A DNA stretch of 64,000 nucleotides from Jiulongibacter sp966250325 (GTDB taxonomy: Bacteria; Bacteroidota; Bacteroidia; Cytophagales; Spirosomataceae), in contig CBINGY010000002.1 of the NCBI GenBank assembly GCA_966250325.1, positions 124,001 to 188,000 on the forward strand. The letters are read 5' to 3'. The notes under the pieces were generated by a model that was not told the DNA's origin, did no database searches, and saw nothing but the letters and a program-made list of their open reading frames with translations. The position numbers and the translations under genes were made by a program. Shown piece after piece: positions 17,608-25,679 of this stretch; position 1 is the stretch's first letter, and each line of letters opens with the position of its first letter.

Positions 17608-18018
17608 TTAATCAGTGCTGTCCCTGATTTTTCTTTGAAAAAGCTCTGATCCAAAGATAAAAAGCATCATCACCGGTAACAGAATCATCCCGAATCGGAA
17701 GGCCGCCCCTGTATGAGCATACATGCCGGTGTTGAACTTCAAAACCACCTGTACAAGAATCACCAGACTTAGCAGGAAACTTGCAATAAGAGCTGCCATT
17801 GCCCATTTTTTGCTCTTGTTTTTGCCGAAAAAGAAAGCAAGACCATAGCAAATACTCAAGGTAAGGAATACGGTCATCAAGGCCGTCGGGAAGTTTTTTA
17901 TCATGCTGTATTTATAGATAAAAATACCGGCACGGCCCATAAAATTAGGATGAGCGATCATCCAGGCGTCTGCCACTCCCAGAATGGCCAGAAGAAGAAG
18001 GTTTGTGTATTTTGACAT
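17608..18018 (-). CDS. Small four-helix membrane protein, unknown function
   Basis: 136 residues with about four hydrophobic segments (near 5-22, 43-62, 71-92 and 104-122) and a charged tail (ELFQRKIRDSTD). I do not recognise a family. Its ATG shares one base with the stop of the SIMPL gene upstream (TAATG), so the two are translationally coupled and likely share a promoter. It may anchor or act with the SIMPL protein at the envelope; this is inference from gene order only. Confidence 0.7.
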   Translation of the reverse strand: MSKYTNLLLLAILGVADAWMIAHPNFMGRAGIFIYKYSMIKNFPTALMTVFLTLSICYGLAFFFGKNKSKKWAMAALIASFLLSLVILVQVVLKFNTGMYAHTGAAFRFGMILLPVMMLFIFGSELFQRKIRDSTD

Positions 18019-18752
18019 TAGTCGATTGAATATTCAACGTGAATTACCACCCGAACTTTTTTGAAAATATCATTGGTAGAGGAGGCATACCCACCTTCAC
18101 CCATGGCAGAAGCATCGCGGTCAACGATACTGAACAGGCCCTGACTGGCACTTTTCAGTTGCCCGAGATCCACATTGCCATCCTTGGTGAATTCTTCAGC
18201 TGCCTGACGGGCATTGGCGGTAGCCTCTGAAAGCATTTCTGGCTTAATGCTGTTCAATCCGGTGAAAAGATATTGAACCGCCGGGGTATATCCGTTACCC
18301 GAAGAAATATTGATTCCGATCTTCAGTAGTTCGTCGGTTCTTCTGCTCAGTTCCTGAATCTTTTGAACATCAGCCGAACGAACCTGAAGACTATTCTGAA
18401 CCAGATACCGGTAATTTCCTACATAGCTTCCATACGCCTGAGCTTCTTTATCGGTGACGTTCAGATCCAGCTGAATGATTTCCTCTTTTTTGACACCGTT
18501 TTTGAGTAGAAAATCGGTCACTTGTTTTTTAGAGGCCTCCAACTGACGGCTTCCCTCGAGCAAATCATTGACAGAAGCTTCTGTTTTGATCGTCCAGACC
18601 GCCTGATCGGCCATCACTTCCCTTTCGGCAAGTCCTTTAACTGAGATGCTGCGGTCTTCTTTGCGGAAACGTTGAATACCATAGGCAATGAATAATCCGT
18701 GAAGAACGAGGGCAATCAAAGCACCTATGCCTAGTTTATATCGAGTTTGCAT
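18018..18752 (-). CDS. SIMPL domain (DUF541) envelope protein
   Basis: 244 residues. An N-terminal membrane segment (residues 7-23) acts as signal anchor. The rest matches the SIMPL/DUF541 family: ISVKGLAEREVMADQAVWTI at the start, the central KKQVTDFLLKNGVKKEEI region, and the ending KVRVVIHVEYSID. Family members form oligomeric rings in the periplasm or outer envelope and have been linked to stress tolerance; the molecular activity is not settled. It is first in a two-gene operon with the small membrane protein. Confidence 0.88.
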   Translation of the reverse strand: MQTRYKLGIGALIALVLHGLFIAYGIQRFRKEDRSISVKGLAEREVMADQAVWTIKTEASVNDLLEGSRQLEASKKQVTDFLLKNGVKKEEIIQLDLNVTDKEAQAYGSYVGNYRYLVQNSLQVRSADVQKIQELSRRTDELLKIGINISSGNGYTPAVQYLFTGLNSIKPEMLSEATANARQAAEEFTKDGNVDLGQLKSASQGLFSIVDRDASAMGEGGYASSTNDIFKKVRVVIHVEYSID

Positions 18753-18929
18753 TCGTGAAGTCGAAAGTTTTCAAATTGTATCCCGAAGATAACGCAATTT
18801 CTCATAGTCTGATATGTGTGGAACTGATTCAAAATTTGAATACCCAAAATGGATAATAAAGGATGTAGAAAGTTTACTCAAAAAGATAATAATTGTTGCA
18901 ATTTGTTTACGAAAATGGTAAACTATTTG

Positions 18930-18937
18930 TATATTTG
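18930..18937 (+). promoter_or_regulatory. TATATTTG -7 box abutting the GNAT-like gene
   Basis: TATATTTG (18930-18937) matches TAnnTTTG exactly and ends only three bases before ATG 18941. If this box is used the transcript would start at or next to the ATG, giving a leaderless message. A TTTG at 18902-18905 is 24 bases upstream, slightly far for a -33 box. Confidence 0.45.
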
Positions 18938-18940
18938 ACT

Positions 18941-19408
18941 ATGAAAATCATTGAAAGTAAAACCCGAATTGGTCGCAAAATTGAGATCATTCCGGTTAAA
19001 GATGATGATTATTCAAAAATTACTGAAGACCGGTATTGGTTTAAGTGGAAAGAAGAAAAAGGTTACAGCGTCTTTAAGCTTCAGATAAAAGGCACTGATG
19101 ACATCCTAGGATTAATTTCTCTCAACATCATTCCTCAGGAATCACGCGTTGAAATCCGGCTCTTGGCGGTATCCAAGGAAAACAGAGGCTCAGAAAAAAT
19201 ATTCGAAGAAATCGCAGGCAACCTAATCGCCTTTGCCAGTATTCAAGCGATCAGGCAATTCGGAGAAATGGCCTGTATTTCTCTCATACCAAAAACAGAG
19301 CTGATTGCTCACTACAAACAAGAATATGGCATGTTAGAAGCAGGTAAAAGCTTGTTTCTGGACGGGAAAGAGTTAATAACATTAATAAGCAAATACGATT
19401 ATGACTAA
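18941..19408 (+). CDS. GNAT-like acetyltransferase, possible toxin of a two-gene cassette
   Basis: 155 residues from ATG 18941; an in-frame upstream start at 18893 would put the promoter box inside the gene. The pattern fits a GNAT fold: a strand DILGLISLNIIP, then RVEIRLLAVSKENRG at the acetyl-CoA loop position, a long helix with NLIAFASIQAI, a strand MACISLIPK, then LIAHYKQEYGMLEAG near the end. The V-x(n)-R-G loop is weaker than the usual Q/RxxGxG/A, so activity is uncertain. It overlaps the next gene by eight bases. Hand-counted G+C around 19441 is 37%, below the flanks. A toxin role is inference from the pairing with an HTH-like protein. Confidence 0.6.
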   Translation: MKIIESKTRIGRKIEIIPVKDDDYSKITEDRYWFKWKEEKGYSVFKLQIKGTDDILGLISLNIIPQESRVEIRLLAVSKENRGSEKIFEEIAGNLIAFASIQAIRQFGEMACISLIPKTELIAHYKQEYGMLEAGKSLFLDGKELITLISKYDYD

Positions 19409-19931
19409 GAAAAGTGGGGAAGCGAATTTTAAGTATTTGATTGATTCTAGAAATCTATCTGAGAAAGAGAGACGTGAAATAAGCGATTCTCTCACTAGAG
19501 CCAGAGAAAAACGTTTTCTGGAACGAGGTGAAAATGAGAAAAAAGCGGCCAGATTATTACAGCTCAAATATCAGATGGAAGAGTATCTAAGTAGCTCCGA
19601 AATCGTACGGGAAGCTCAGTTTCCTAAGTTTTTGGGAATCTATATTGATACTCTGTATGACAAAAGAAAAAATTTTGCCCATGATTTGAGCGTGACACCT
19701 GTTTTACTGAGTCATGTCTTAAACGAACACAGAGAACCTCAGGAGTCTTTTCTTCAAAGGTTAATAGTACACTCTTCAAATTCCTATAAATCAATAGGGG
19801 ATTTTGACATTCAATTATGGCCCAAAGTGTATTATCAAGATAAAATTCACCAATTCATCGCCTCAAAAAACAAGTGGCAAAAAGAAGAGGAGAGATTTGT
19901 ACAGGGTAAAGAACTTGATTTAGTGGGGTGA
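19401..19931 (+). CDS. HTH-like partner protein of the GNAT gene, possible antitoxin
   Basis: 176 residues, no signal or membrane segment. The first ~75 residues are strongly charged helix (EKERREISDSLTRAREKRFL). The middle, VTPVLLSHVLNEHREPQESF, looks like the recognition half of an Xre-type helix-turn-helix (T-x-x-L-L-S-x-V-L-N-x-x-R-x-P). The end is again charged and ends in DLVG. I do not recognise a named family. The eight-base overlap with the GNAT-like gene indicates translational coupling, as in toxin-antitoxin pairs where the regulator comes second. Confidence 0.65.
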   Translation: MTKKSGEANFKYLIDSRNLSEKERREISDSLTRAREKRFLERGENEKKAARLLQLKYQMEEYLSSSEIVREAQFPKFLGIYIDTLYDKRKNFAHDLSVTPVLLSHVLNEHREPQESFLQRLIVHSSNSYKSIGDFDIQLWPKVYYQDKIHQFIASKNKWQKEEERFVQGKELDLVG

Positions 19932-19940
19932 TTCCAGTCT

Positions 19941-20243
19941 GTGGCGTTCGTATTAATAAAAACAATCACATTTAATATCCTAATGTTCCTCTCTATTTCT
20001 GACACCCTAATCAATCTTGGGATGGCCATTCTACCTTATTCTTTTGGATTCTACTTACCAGTTAGATTTCTGGAATTTGTTTGGCAAAAAGGGTATACCA
20101 AACTAGTCAAAGGAATTTGGTATTTCTGCTTAGGGATGACCTATGTTATCGGAAGCCCAGACAGTGACACTATTGTAATGTATATCTGTTTTATTGAAGC
20201 CATTGACCTGTTTTTTGCTCAATTGGAATCAAAAAAGAAATAA
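19941..20243 (+). CDS. Small membrane protein at the end of the GNAT/HTH cassette
   Basis: 100 residues from a GTG start nine bases after the HTH-like gene (an internal ATG at 19983 is an alternative). About three hydrophobic segments are visible: near 3-30, 60-72 and 78-93, with a charged end (QLESKKK). No family recognised. Its spacing suggests it belongs to the same transcript. The base composition is AT-rich like the two genes before it, suggesting they arrived together. Confidence 0.5.
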   Translation: MAFVLIKTITFNILMFLSISDTLINLGMAILPYSFGFYLPVRFLEFVWQKGYTKLVKGIWYFCLGMTYVIGSPDSDTIVMYICFIEAIDLFFAQLESKKK

Positions 20244-20783
20244 TTAATCATATTGAAAGCATAACATCTGCATGGGCTTTTTAATATGCAATCTAAATAC
20301 CAAATCATGAATTACCTCACTTTTCAAAACCTCAATAATGTTATAATCACTTTCTGAAAACCTTTCCGGTCAACTTCGAAGTAAATTTTTCCATCCCTGG
20401 TAATGTTTTCTGACTCCTAAATTTTCCAAGTCTGGCAAAATCTGAGTGTTTCTAGAAGCATTCAATTCTTTCGAAGCCTCAATACTCCCATAAACCCCAT
20501 TTTTCAAACCTGAAAGATAGCCAGACCCAAAGCAGAGGTATCGGGATTTTATAGCTGGTTAACAGGCACAGCCGGTAAATCCACAGAAGCCTCATTGCAG
20601 TTTCCAGTTCATCAGGCCAGTCATGTATTGAATGAAGATCCTTCAAAAAAATCCACCTCGCTGGGCTCGAATTCCTCAATACTAATTATAGCTATTTTTG
20701 AATTTATCAACGGTTGCAAGCTAGGATTTAACTGTACAATACATTCTTTTCCCCTATTTTTACTTTCATCTCAACCCTTCCAA
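20244..20783. other. 540-base stretch without a supported gene
   Basis: Only short frames occur here. A 66-codon minus-strand frame at 20479-20679 is rich in Trp and Leu but matches nothing I know and has no obvious start signal. The stretch may be a decayed gene or simply spacer after the AT-rich cassette. The promoter of the DUF1593 gene should lie near its right end, but I see no exact TAnnTTTG there. Confidence 0.4.
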
Positions 20784-22304
20784 ATGATCCAAAGATTCTT
20801 TCTCTCTATTACCTGTTTCCTATTTCTTCAGGCTTGTAATACACCGGCAAGTGAAAAAGAAGAGGTAATTTCCGATGCCAAACCCCGCACCATAGTCACT
20901 ACTGACGGTGAAATAGATGATGTGGACTCATTCATACGAATGCTCCTTTATGCCAATGAATTTGATATTCAGGGTCTGGTAATCAGCAGCTCCATGTGGC
21001 ATTACAAAGGCGACGACAAAGGCACCCTGTTTACTTCAGAAATGGAAATGACCAAAAAAATGTATGGTGCCATACCCAGCCTTCGCTGGCCGGGAACAGA
21101 ATGGATGAATCCGCTGCTGAATGCTTATGAGGAGGTCTATCCAAAGCTCAGTCAGCATGCCGAAGGTTTCCCAACGGCAGATCATTTAAGAAGTCTGGTT
21201 AAAGTAGGTAACATCGATTTTGAAGGTGAAATGGAAAAGGATACCGAGGGTTCAGATTTCATCAAAGCCAGTCTGCTGGATGACCGAACAGAACCGCTTT
21301 ATCTGCAGGTTTGGGGTGGCACCAATACCATTGCCCGGGCTTTAAAGTCCATAGAAGATGAATATAAAAACTCCGCTGAGTGGGAGGCTATTTATCAAAA
21401 AATATGTGACAAAGCCATTATCTACGCCATTCTGGATCAGGATGCCACCTATCGGAAGTATATAGCTCCAAACTGGCCTGACATAAAGATGTATTACAAT
21501 GCAAGTCAATTCTGGTGCTTTGCCTATGCATGGAAAAGAGCTGTTCCTGAGTCGGAGCATTACCTGTTTGAAGGGGAGTTTATGGGGAATGAGATCATCA
21601 ATAATCATGGCCCGCTTCTTAAACAATACTACAGCTATGGCGATGGCCAGAAGCAGCAGGGAGATGATGAACACATTCATGGTGACCTGTCAAAAATAAA
21701 AAACGGACAATGGGGGAGTTTTCAGCAATATGACTTTATCTCAGAAGGAGATTCACCGGCTTATTTGCATCTGATTGATGTGGGACTGGATAACCTAAGC
21801 AATCCTCAATGGGGCGGATGGGGCGGCCGCCTGGTTCAGTCAAAAGAACAACCAAACCGCTGGGAAGATGGTAAGGATGCTAGCGATTACAATCCCTTTA
21901 CCCAGCAAATGGACGCCACGTATCCGCAAATCAGATGGGTGGACGCCATACAAAATGATTTTGCCGCCCGGGCAGACTGGTGTATCATGGATTACAAAGA
22001 CGCCAATCATCCGCCGGTGGTAAAGACAAAAGGTGCTCATAAACTTACCGCAAAACCAGGTGATAAACTTACGTTGGAAATAGAAACTACCGATCCCGAT
22101 GGCGACAAGCTAAGTACGAAATTCTGGATTTATAAGGAAGTGGGGACTTACACTGCCTTGGCCGAACTGAGTCCTGAAGGCGACAAAGTCCATCTGACTT
22201 TACCATCTGCAGGAAAAGGCTCACTCCATGTAATTGCCGAAGTCACAGACAATGGTGTTCATCCCATGACGCGGTACCAGCGGTTTGTGGTGGAGGTGGA
22301 ATAG
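20784..22304 (+). CDS. DUF1593 (Sde182-like) lipoprotein, nucleoside-hydrolase-like domain
   Basis: 506 residues from ATG 20784, which gives a lipoprotein signal (MIQRFFLS...FLQAC, lipidated Cys about 17). An upstream in-frame extension to 20595 has no signal and is rejected. The N-terminal domain starts with RTIVTTDGEIDDVDSFIRML, whose Asp-rich motif resembles the calcium site of inosine-uridine nucleoside hydrolases, and continues in the DUF1593 pattern (NEIINNHGPLLKQYYSYGDG, AARADWCIMDY). The last ~90 residues form a cadherin-like beta domain (ATDPDGDKL-type loop). Relatives occur in cellulose-degrading bacteria and are described as cellulose-binding; the reaction is unproven. Confidence 0.82.
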   Translation: MIQRFFLSITCFLFLQACNTPASEKEEVISDAKPRTIVTTDGEIDDVDSFIRMLLYANEFDIQGLVISSSMWHYKGDDKGTLFTSEMEMTKKMYGAIPSLRWPGTEWMNPLLNAYEEVYPKLSQHAEGFPTADHLRSLVKVGNIDFEGEMEKDTEGSDFIKASLLDDRTEPLYLQVWGGTNTIARALKSIEDEYKNSAEWEAIYQKICDKAIIYAILDQDATYRKYIAPNWPDIKMYYNASQFWCFAYAWKRAVPESEHYLFEGEFMGNEIINNHGPLLKQYYSYGDGQKQQGDDEHIHGDLSKIKNGQWGSFQQYDFISEGDSPAYLHLIDVGLDNLSNPQWGGWGGRLVQSKEQPNRWEDGKDASDYNPFTQQMDATYPQIRWVDAIQNDFAARADWCIMDYKDANHPPVVKTKGAHKLTAKPGDKLTLEIETTDPDGDKLSTKFWIYKEVGTYTALAELSPEGDKVHLTLPSAGKGSLHVIAEVTDNGVHPMTRYQRFVVEVE

Positions 22305-22421
22305 TTGTCTGGATTAAATGGAATTCGCGACCCTACTTTCGTCGAATAAAACCAGTTCATTGTAGACAGGAGTAATTGATAATCAAATGCTTTTACGCAC
22401 CTTTATAAAAACCCTGCTGCA

Positions 22422-23495
22422 ATGAAAAAACTCCTTCTCTTTCTGCTGTTTGTCAATTCGGCTTATGCACAAAGCGGTCATTATTTATATGTAGCTACGC
22501 CTGGTATCCGTAATTATCTGGGATATGGAGGCCATGGAATCGTAGTTTTTGATATCGATAATAATCACCGGTTTGTAAAGCGTATTCCAACTCAGGGTTT
22601 CAAAGCATCCGGAGAGCCCTCTAATGTTAAGGGAGTAGCTGTGAGTAAGCAACTTAACTCCATTTTCATCAGCACTTTAGAAGGATTACAGCGAATAGAT
22701 ATTGCTACCGAAAAGCTAGTTTGGGAAATCCCTTTTGAAGGTGGCTGTGACCGGATGGCCATCACTCCTGACGGAAAAACCATGTACCTGCCTTCTCTCG
22801 AAAAAGACTTCTGGAATGTGGTGGATTGCGAAACCGGAAAAATCATCAGTAAAATTCCGGTACATCAAAGAGCTCACAATACCGTAATCGGCTTCAGTGG
22901 CAAACATGCATATATGGCAGATATTGCATCACCCTTCCTGCATATGGCCGATACCAAAACACATAAGATAGTCTCTACTGTAGGGCCATTTAGTGCAGGC
23001 GTGAGGCCTTTCACTGTAAACGGCAAAGAGACGCTGGCCTTTGTAAACGTCAATGAATTGCTCGGTTTTGAGGTAGGTGATATTAAGACTGGTAAAGTTC
23101 TGGCCTCTGTCCCGGTTTTGGGCTGGGATAAGGGTCCTGTGAGAAGGCACGGAAACCCAAGCCACGGCATAGCTCTTACACCCGATGAAAAGGAAGTTTG
23201 GGTGGCAGATGGCCACAATATGCGGATTCACGTCTTCAGTGCCACACCACCTTATCAGCAGCAAACCAGCATTCCGGTATCAGATATGCCTGGATGGATA
23301 ACCTTCTCGATAGATGGAAAATATGTGTATCCTTCAAGCGGAGAGGTCATTGACCCCAAAACGCGTGAGGTAATCACCCTATTGAAAGACGAATTTCACA
23401 ATACCGTTTCCAGTGAAAAGATGGTGGAGTTATTTCTCAAAGATGGCAAAATTACCAATGCCGGTGATCAATTTGGATTGGGCAGAGTGCGGTAA
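22422..23495 (+). CDS. Secreted YncE-like beta-propeller protein
   Basis: 357 residues with a signal peptide (to about 17, SAYAQS). The rest is a run of propeller blades with YVTN-type motifs, for example GVAVSKQLNSIFISTLEG, RMAITPDGKTMYLPSLEKD, GIALTPDEKEVWVADG and WITFSIDGKYVYPSSG. Such proteins bind ligands or cell-wall material in the periplasm or outside and have no set reaction. The GH13 gene begins 85 bases downstream on the same strand, so co-transcription is possible. Confidence 0.8.
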   Translation: MKKLLLFLLFVNSAYAQSGHYLYVATPGIRNYLGYGGHGIVVFDIDNNHRFVKRIPTQGFKASGEPSNVKGVAVSKQLNSIFISTLEGLQRIDIATEKLVWEIPFEGGCDRMAITPDGKTMYLPSLEKDFWNVVDCETGKIISKIPVHQRAHNTVIGFSGKHAYMADIASPFLHMADTKTHKIVSTVGPFSAGVRPFTVNGKETLAFVNVNELLGFEVGDIKTGKVLASVPVLGWDKGPVRRHGNPSHGIALTPDEKEVWVADGHNMRIHVFSATPPYQQQTSIPVSDMPGWITFSIDGKYVYPSSGEVIDPKTREVITLLKDEFHNTVSSEKMVELFLKDGKITNAGDQFGLGRVR

Positions 23496-23580
23496 ATCAT
23501 CCGGGCAAAAGGATTTGTTCTGAAAAAATCAAAAAACAAATCCACAACAAACGATTTCGGTGGTAAGACTTTGATCCTGA

Positions 23581-25638
23581 ATGCCAGGACCCCCTTTGTT
23601 TTTCTTCTTTCCGCTGTATTTTCACAGCATTATTCAGGATCACAACCCACCTGAGTGCGAACTTACAGCTGTGTATAGTAAAACACTTACCGACCTGTTA
23701 GACGGGTTATTGAAAGATGCCGGAATAGGCAGAAAGGAATCTGAAAAGTTATTTCGGGATCGTTTTATTGCCAATCTCGATGACCTCTCATTTCTGTTTC
23801 ATGACATTTATAAAGACACTCAGGGCTCCCAGGTTCATTTTCAGGAGTTGCTTCAACAGGTCATTCGTTCGTTTAAAGAAAGAAGTGAGAATCTGAAGCT
23901 GCGGGATGAGGAAAAAGCTTCAAAGGGGAAGTGGTTTTTAAGCAACGATCTCGCAGGCATGAGTTTGTACGTAGATCGTTTTTCTGGGCATCTGCTAAAC
24001 CTTCCTCAACGCCTGGAATACCTTGAAAATTTGGGGATTAATCTGGTGCACCTCATGCCTATTTTTGAAAGTCCGGAAGGTGAAAGTGACGGAGGATATG
24101 CGGTATCAGATTTCAGAAAAGTAGATGCCCGATTCGGTACCCTGAATGATCTGAAGGCCGTACAGGAAGAACTTCAGCAGCGGGGAATGTATCTGATGAT
24201 AGATATAGTACTGAACCACACCAGCCATCATCATGAGTGGGCCAGAAAAGCGAAACTAGGAGACCCGGGCTATCAGAATTACTATTATTTCTATCAGGAT
24301 CGCACCGTTCCGGATCTCATGGAGCAGACACTTCCCGAGATTTTTCCGGAAAGCTCTCCGGGTAATTTTACCTTTGTACCAGAGCTTAATCAATGGGTGA
24401 TGTCAGTTTTCCACAGCTACCAGTGGGATCTGAACTACCGAAATCCAATGGTTTTGGTGGAAATGTTGGGTAACATATTTTTCTATGCCAATCTGGGAGT
24501 TGATGTATTGCGGATAGACGCTCCTGCTTTTATCTGGAAACAGCAGGGCACCTCCTGTCAAAACCTTCCTGAGGCTCACAAGTTGCTTCAGTTAATTAAA
24601 TTGTGCGTTGAAATCGCCACGCCCGGAATGGCACTTCTGGGCGAAGCCATTGTAGCTCCAGCCTATATTATGGAATACTTTGGTACCGGCAGGTATGTAA
24701 CTCACGAGTGCGATTTTGCCTATAATGCCACTCATATGGCCCTGCAATGGGACGCCCTGGCTACCGGAGACACCCGCGTTATGCTGGCAGCCCAGCATGA
24801 ACTGCTGCGTAAGCCTTTGGGTACCACCTGGCTTACCTATACCCGCTGTCACGATGATATCGGCCTGGGTTATGATGATTATATGATCGAAAATGCGGGT
24901 TTGAATCCGTATTTGCACCGTACTTATCTGAAAGATTATTTTTCGGGAGCCAGAGCAGAATCTCCTGCCAAAGGAGCTCTTTTTGGTGTTAACCCGAAAA
25001 CAAACGATGCCCGTATTTCGGGGTCACTGGCCTCTTTATGTGGCCTGGAAATGGCTCTGGAAGCCGGCGATGAAGACGCGAAGCAACTAAGCCTGAAAAA
25101 AATTCTACTGATGCAGGCACATAGCTTCTTTTTAGGCGGTGTGCCGATGTTGTTTTACGGAGATGAGGCGGCCTACCTAAATGACTATTCCTATTTGAAT
25201 GATCCGGGAAAGAGTTACGATAACCGATGGATGCACCGCCCGGTAATTGACTGGAACCGCAATGAATTGACCGGGGCATCAGGTACTCCCGAAAATGCGA
25301 TATACGAAGGAACAAAACGTTTACTTAAACTCAGGAAAAACCTGCCGGTAGTAGCTGATCTGAAAAACCTCCACTGGCTACCTTCAAGAAACGGTGCGGT
25401 AGCCGGATACCTCAGACACAGCGATACCGAAGATTTGTACTGCCTTTTTAATTTCAGCCAGTTCCCGCAGCACCTCACCTATTTTGTTTTTGGCGAGGCC
25501 GTAGAAAGACCGGTTCTGCTAACCGATCTATGGACACAGCAGACGATAAAGCTGGGACGAGACGACGAGTATCTGCATTTTGAGCCCTATCAGTTTTATT
25601 TGCTTTCAACAAGAAAACCCCTCCATAAACCCTTATAA
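23581..25638 (+). CDS. Amylosucrase-like GH13 alpha-glucan enzyme
   Basis: 685 residues from ATG 23581, with GTG 23671 as a shorter alternative that would remove an odd Pro/Phe-rich start. The N-terminal helical region (~35-110) and the GH13 barrel order match the GH13_4 amylosucrase subfamily. Barrel motifs are DIVLNH (208-213), the nucleophile Asp313 in LRIDAPAF, the acid/base Glu355 in LLGEAI, and H424-D425 in TRCHDDIG. B-domain-like and B'-type insertions are present, and a beta-sandwich closes the protein. Family members make glucan from sucrose or hydrolyse it. No sucrose transporter is beside it, and the fine specificity cannot be told from sequence reading. Confidence 0.85.
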   Translation: MPGPPLFFFFPLYFHSIIQDHNPPECELTAVYSKTLTDLLDGLLKDAGIGRKESEKLFRDRFIANLDDLSFLFHDIYKDTQGSQVHFQELLQQVIRSFKERSENLKLRDEEKASKGKWFLSNDLAGMSLYVDRFSGHLLNLPQRLEYLENLGINLVHLMPIFESPEGESDGGYAVSDFRKVDARFGTLNDLKAVQEELQQRGMYLMIDIVLNHTSHHHEWARKAKLGDPGYQNYYYFYQDRTVPDLMEQTLPEIFPESSPGNFTFVPELNQWVMSVFHSYQWDLNYRNPMVLVEMLGNIFFYANLGVDVLRIDAPAFIWKQQGTSCQNLPEAHKLLQLIKLCVEIATPGMALLGEAIVAPAYIMEYFGTGRYVTHECDFAYNATHMALQWDALATGDTRVMLAAQHELLRKPLGTTWLTYTRCHDDIGLGYDDYMIENAGLNPYLHRTYLKDYFSGARAESPAKGALFGVNPKTNDARISGSLASLCGLEMALEAGDEDAKQLSLKKILLMQAHSFFLGGVPMLFYGDEAAYLNDYSYLNDPGKSYDNRWMHRPVIDWNRNELTGASGTPENAIYEGTKRLLKLRKNLPVVADLKNLHWLPSRNGAVAGYLRHSDTEDLYCLFNFSQFPQHLTYFVFGEAVERPVLLTDLWTQQTIKLGRDDEYLHFEPYQFYLLSTRKPLHKPL

Positions 25639-25647
25639 ATTAGTTTG

Positions 25648-25673
25648 CCCCGATGCCGGATCCGACATCGGGG
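25648..25673. terminator. Inverted repeat between convergent genes
   Basis: Perfect 8-base arms CCCCGATG (25648-25655) and CATCGGGG (25666-25673), with a self-complementary CGGATCCG in the loop. It lies between the stops of the GH13 gene and the bimodular esterase. There is no long T-run on either side, so termination may be weak. Confidence 0.5.
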
Positions 25674-25679
25674 TGACTT

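Noticed and set aside
20479..20679. 66-codon minus-strand frame in the 540-base gap
   Set aside because: No similarity to a known family, no promoter or coupled neighbour; could be a fragment but this cannot be supported.
25310..25330. AAACGTTT core as a LacI operator
   Set aside because: It lies inside the GH13 coding region and lacks the full 12-base symmetry seen at 55019. Similar cores at 19509 and 33746 are also within genes.
25648..25673. Inverted repeat with CGGGG as a further REP copy
   Set aside because: It shares only a GC-rich flavour with the REP core. The order of bases differs and it sits between two convergent stops, as expected of a terminator.
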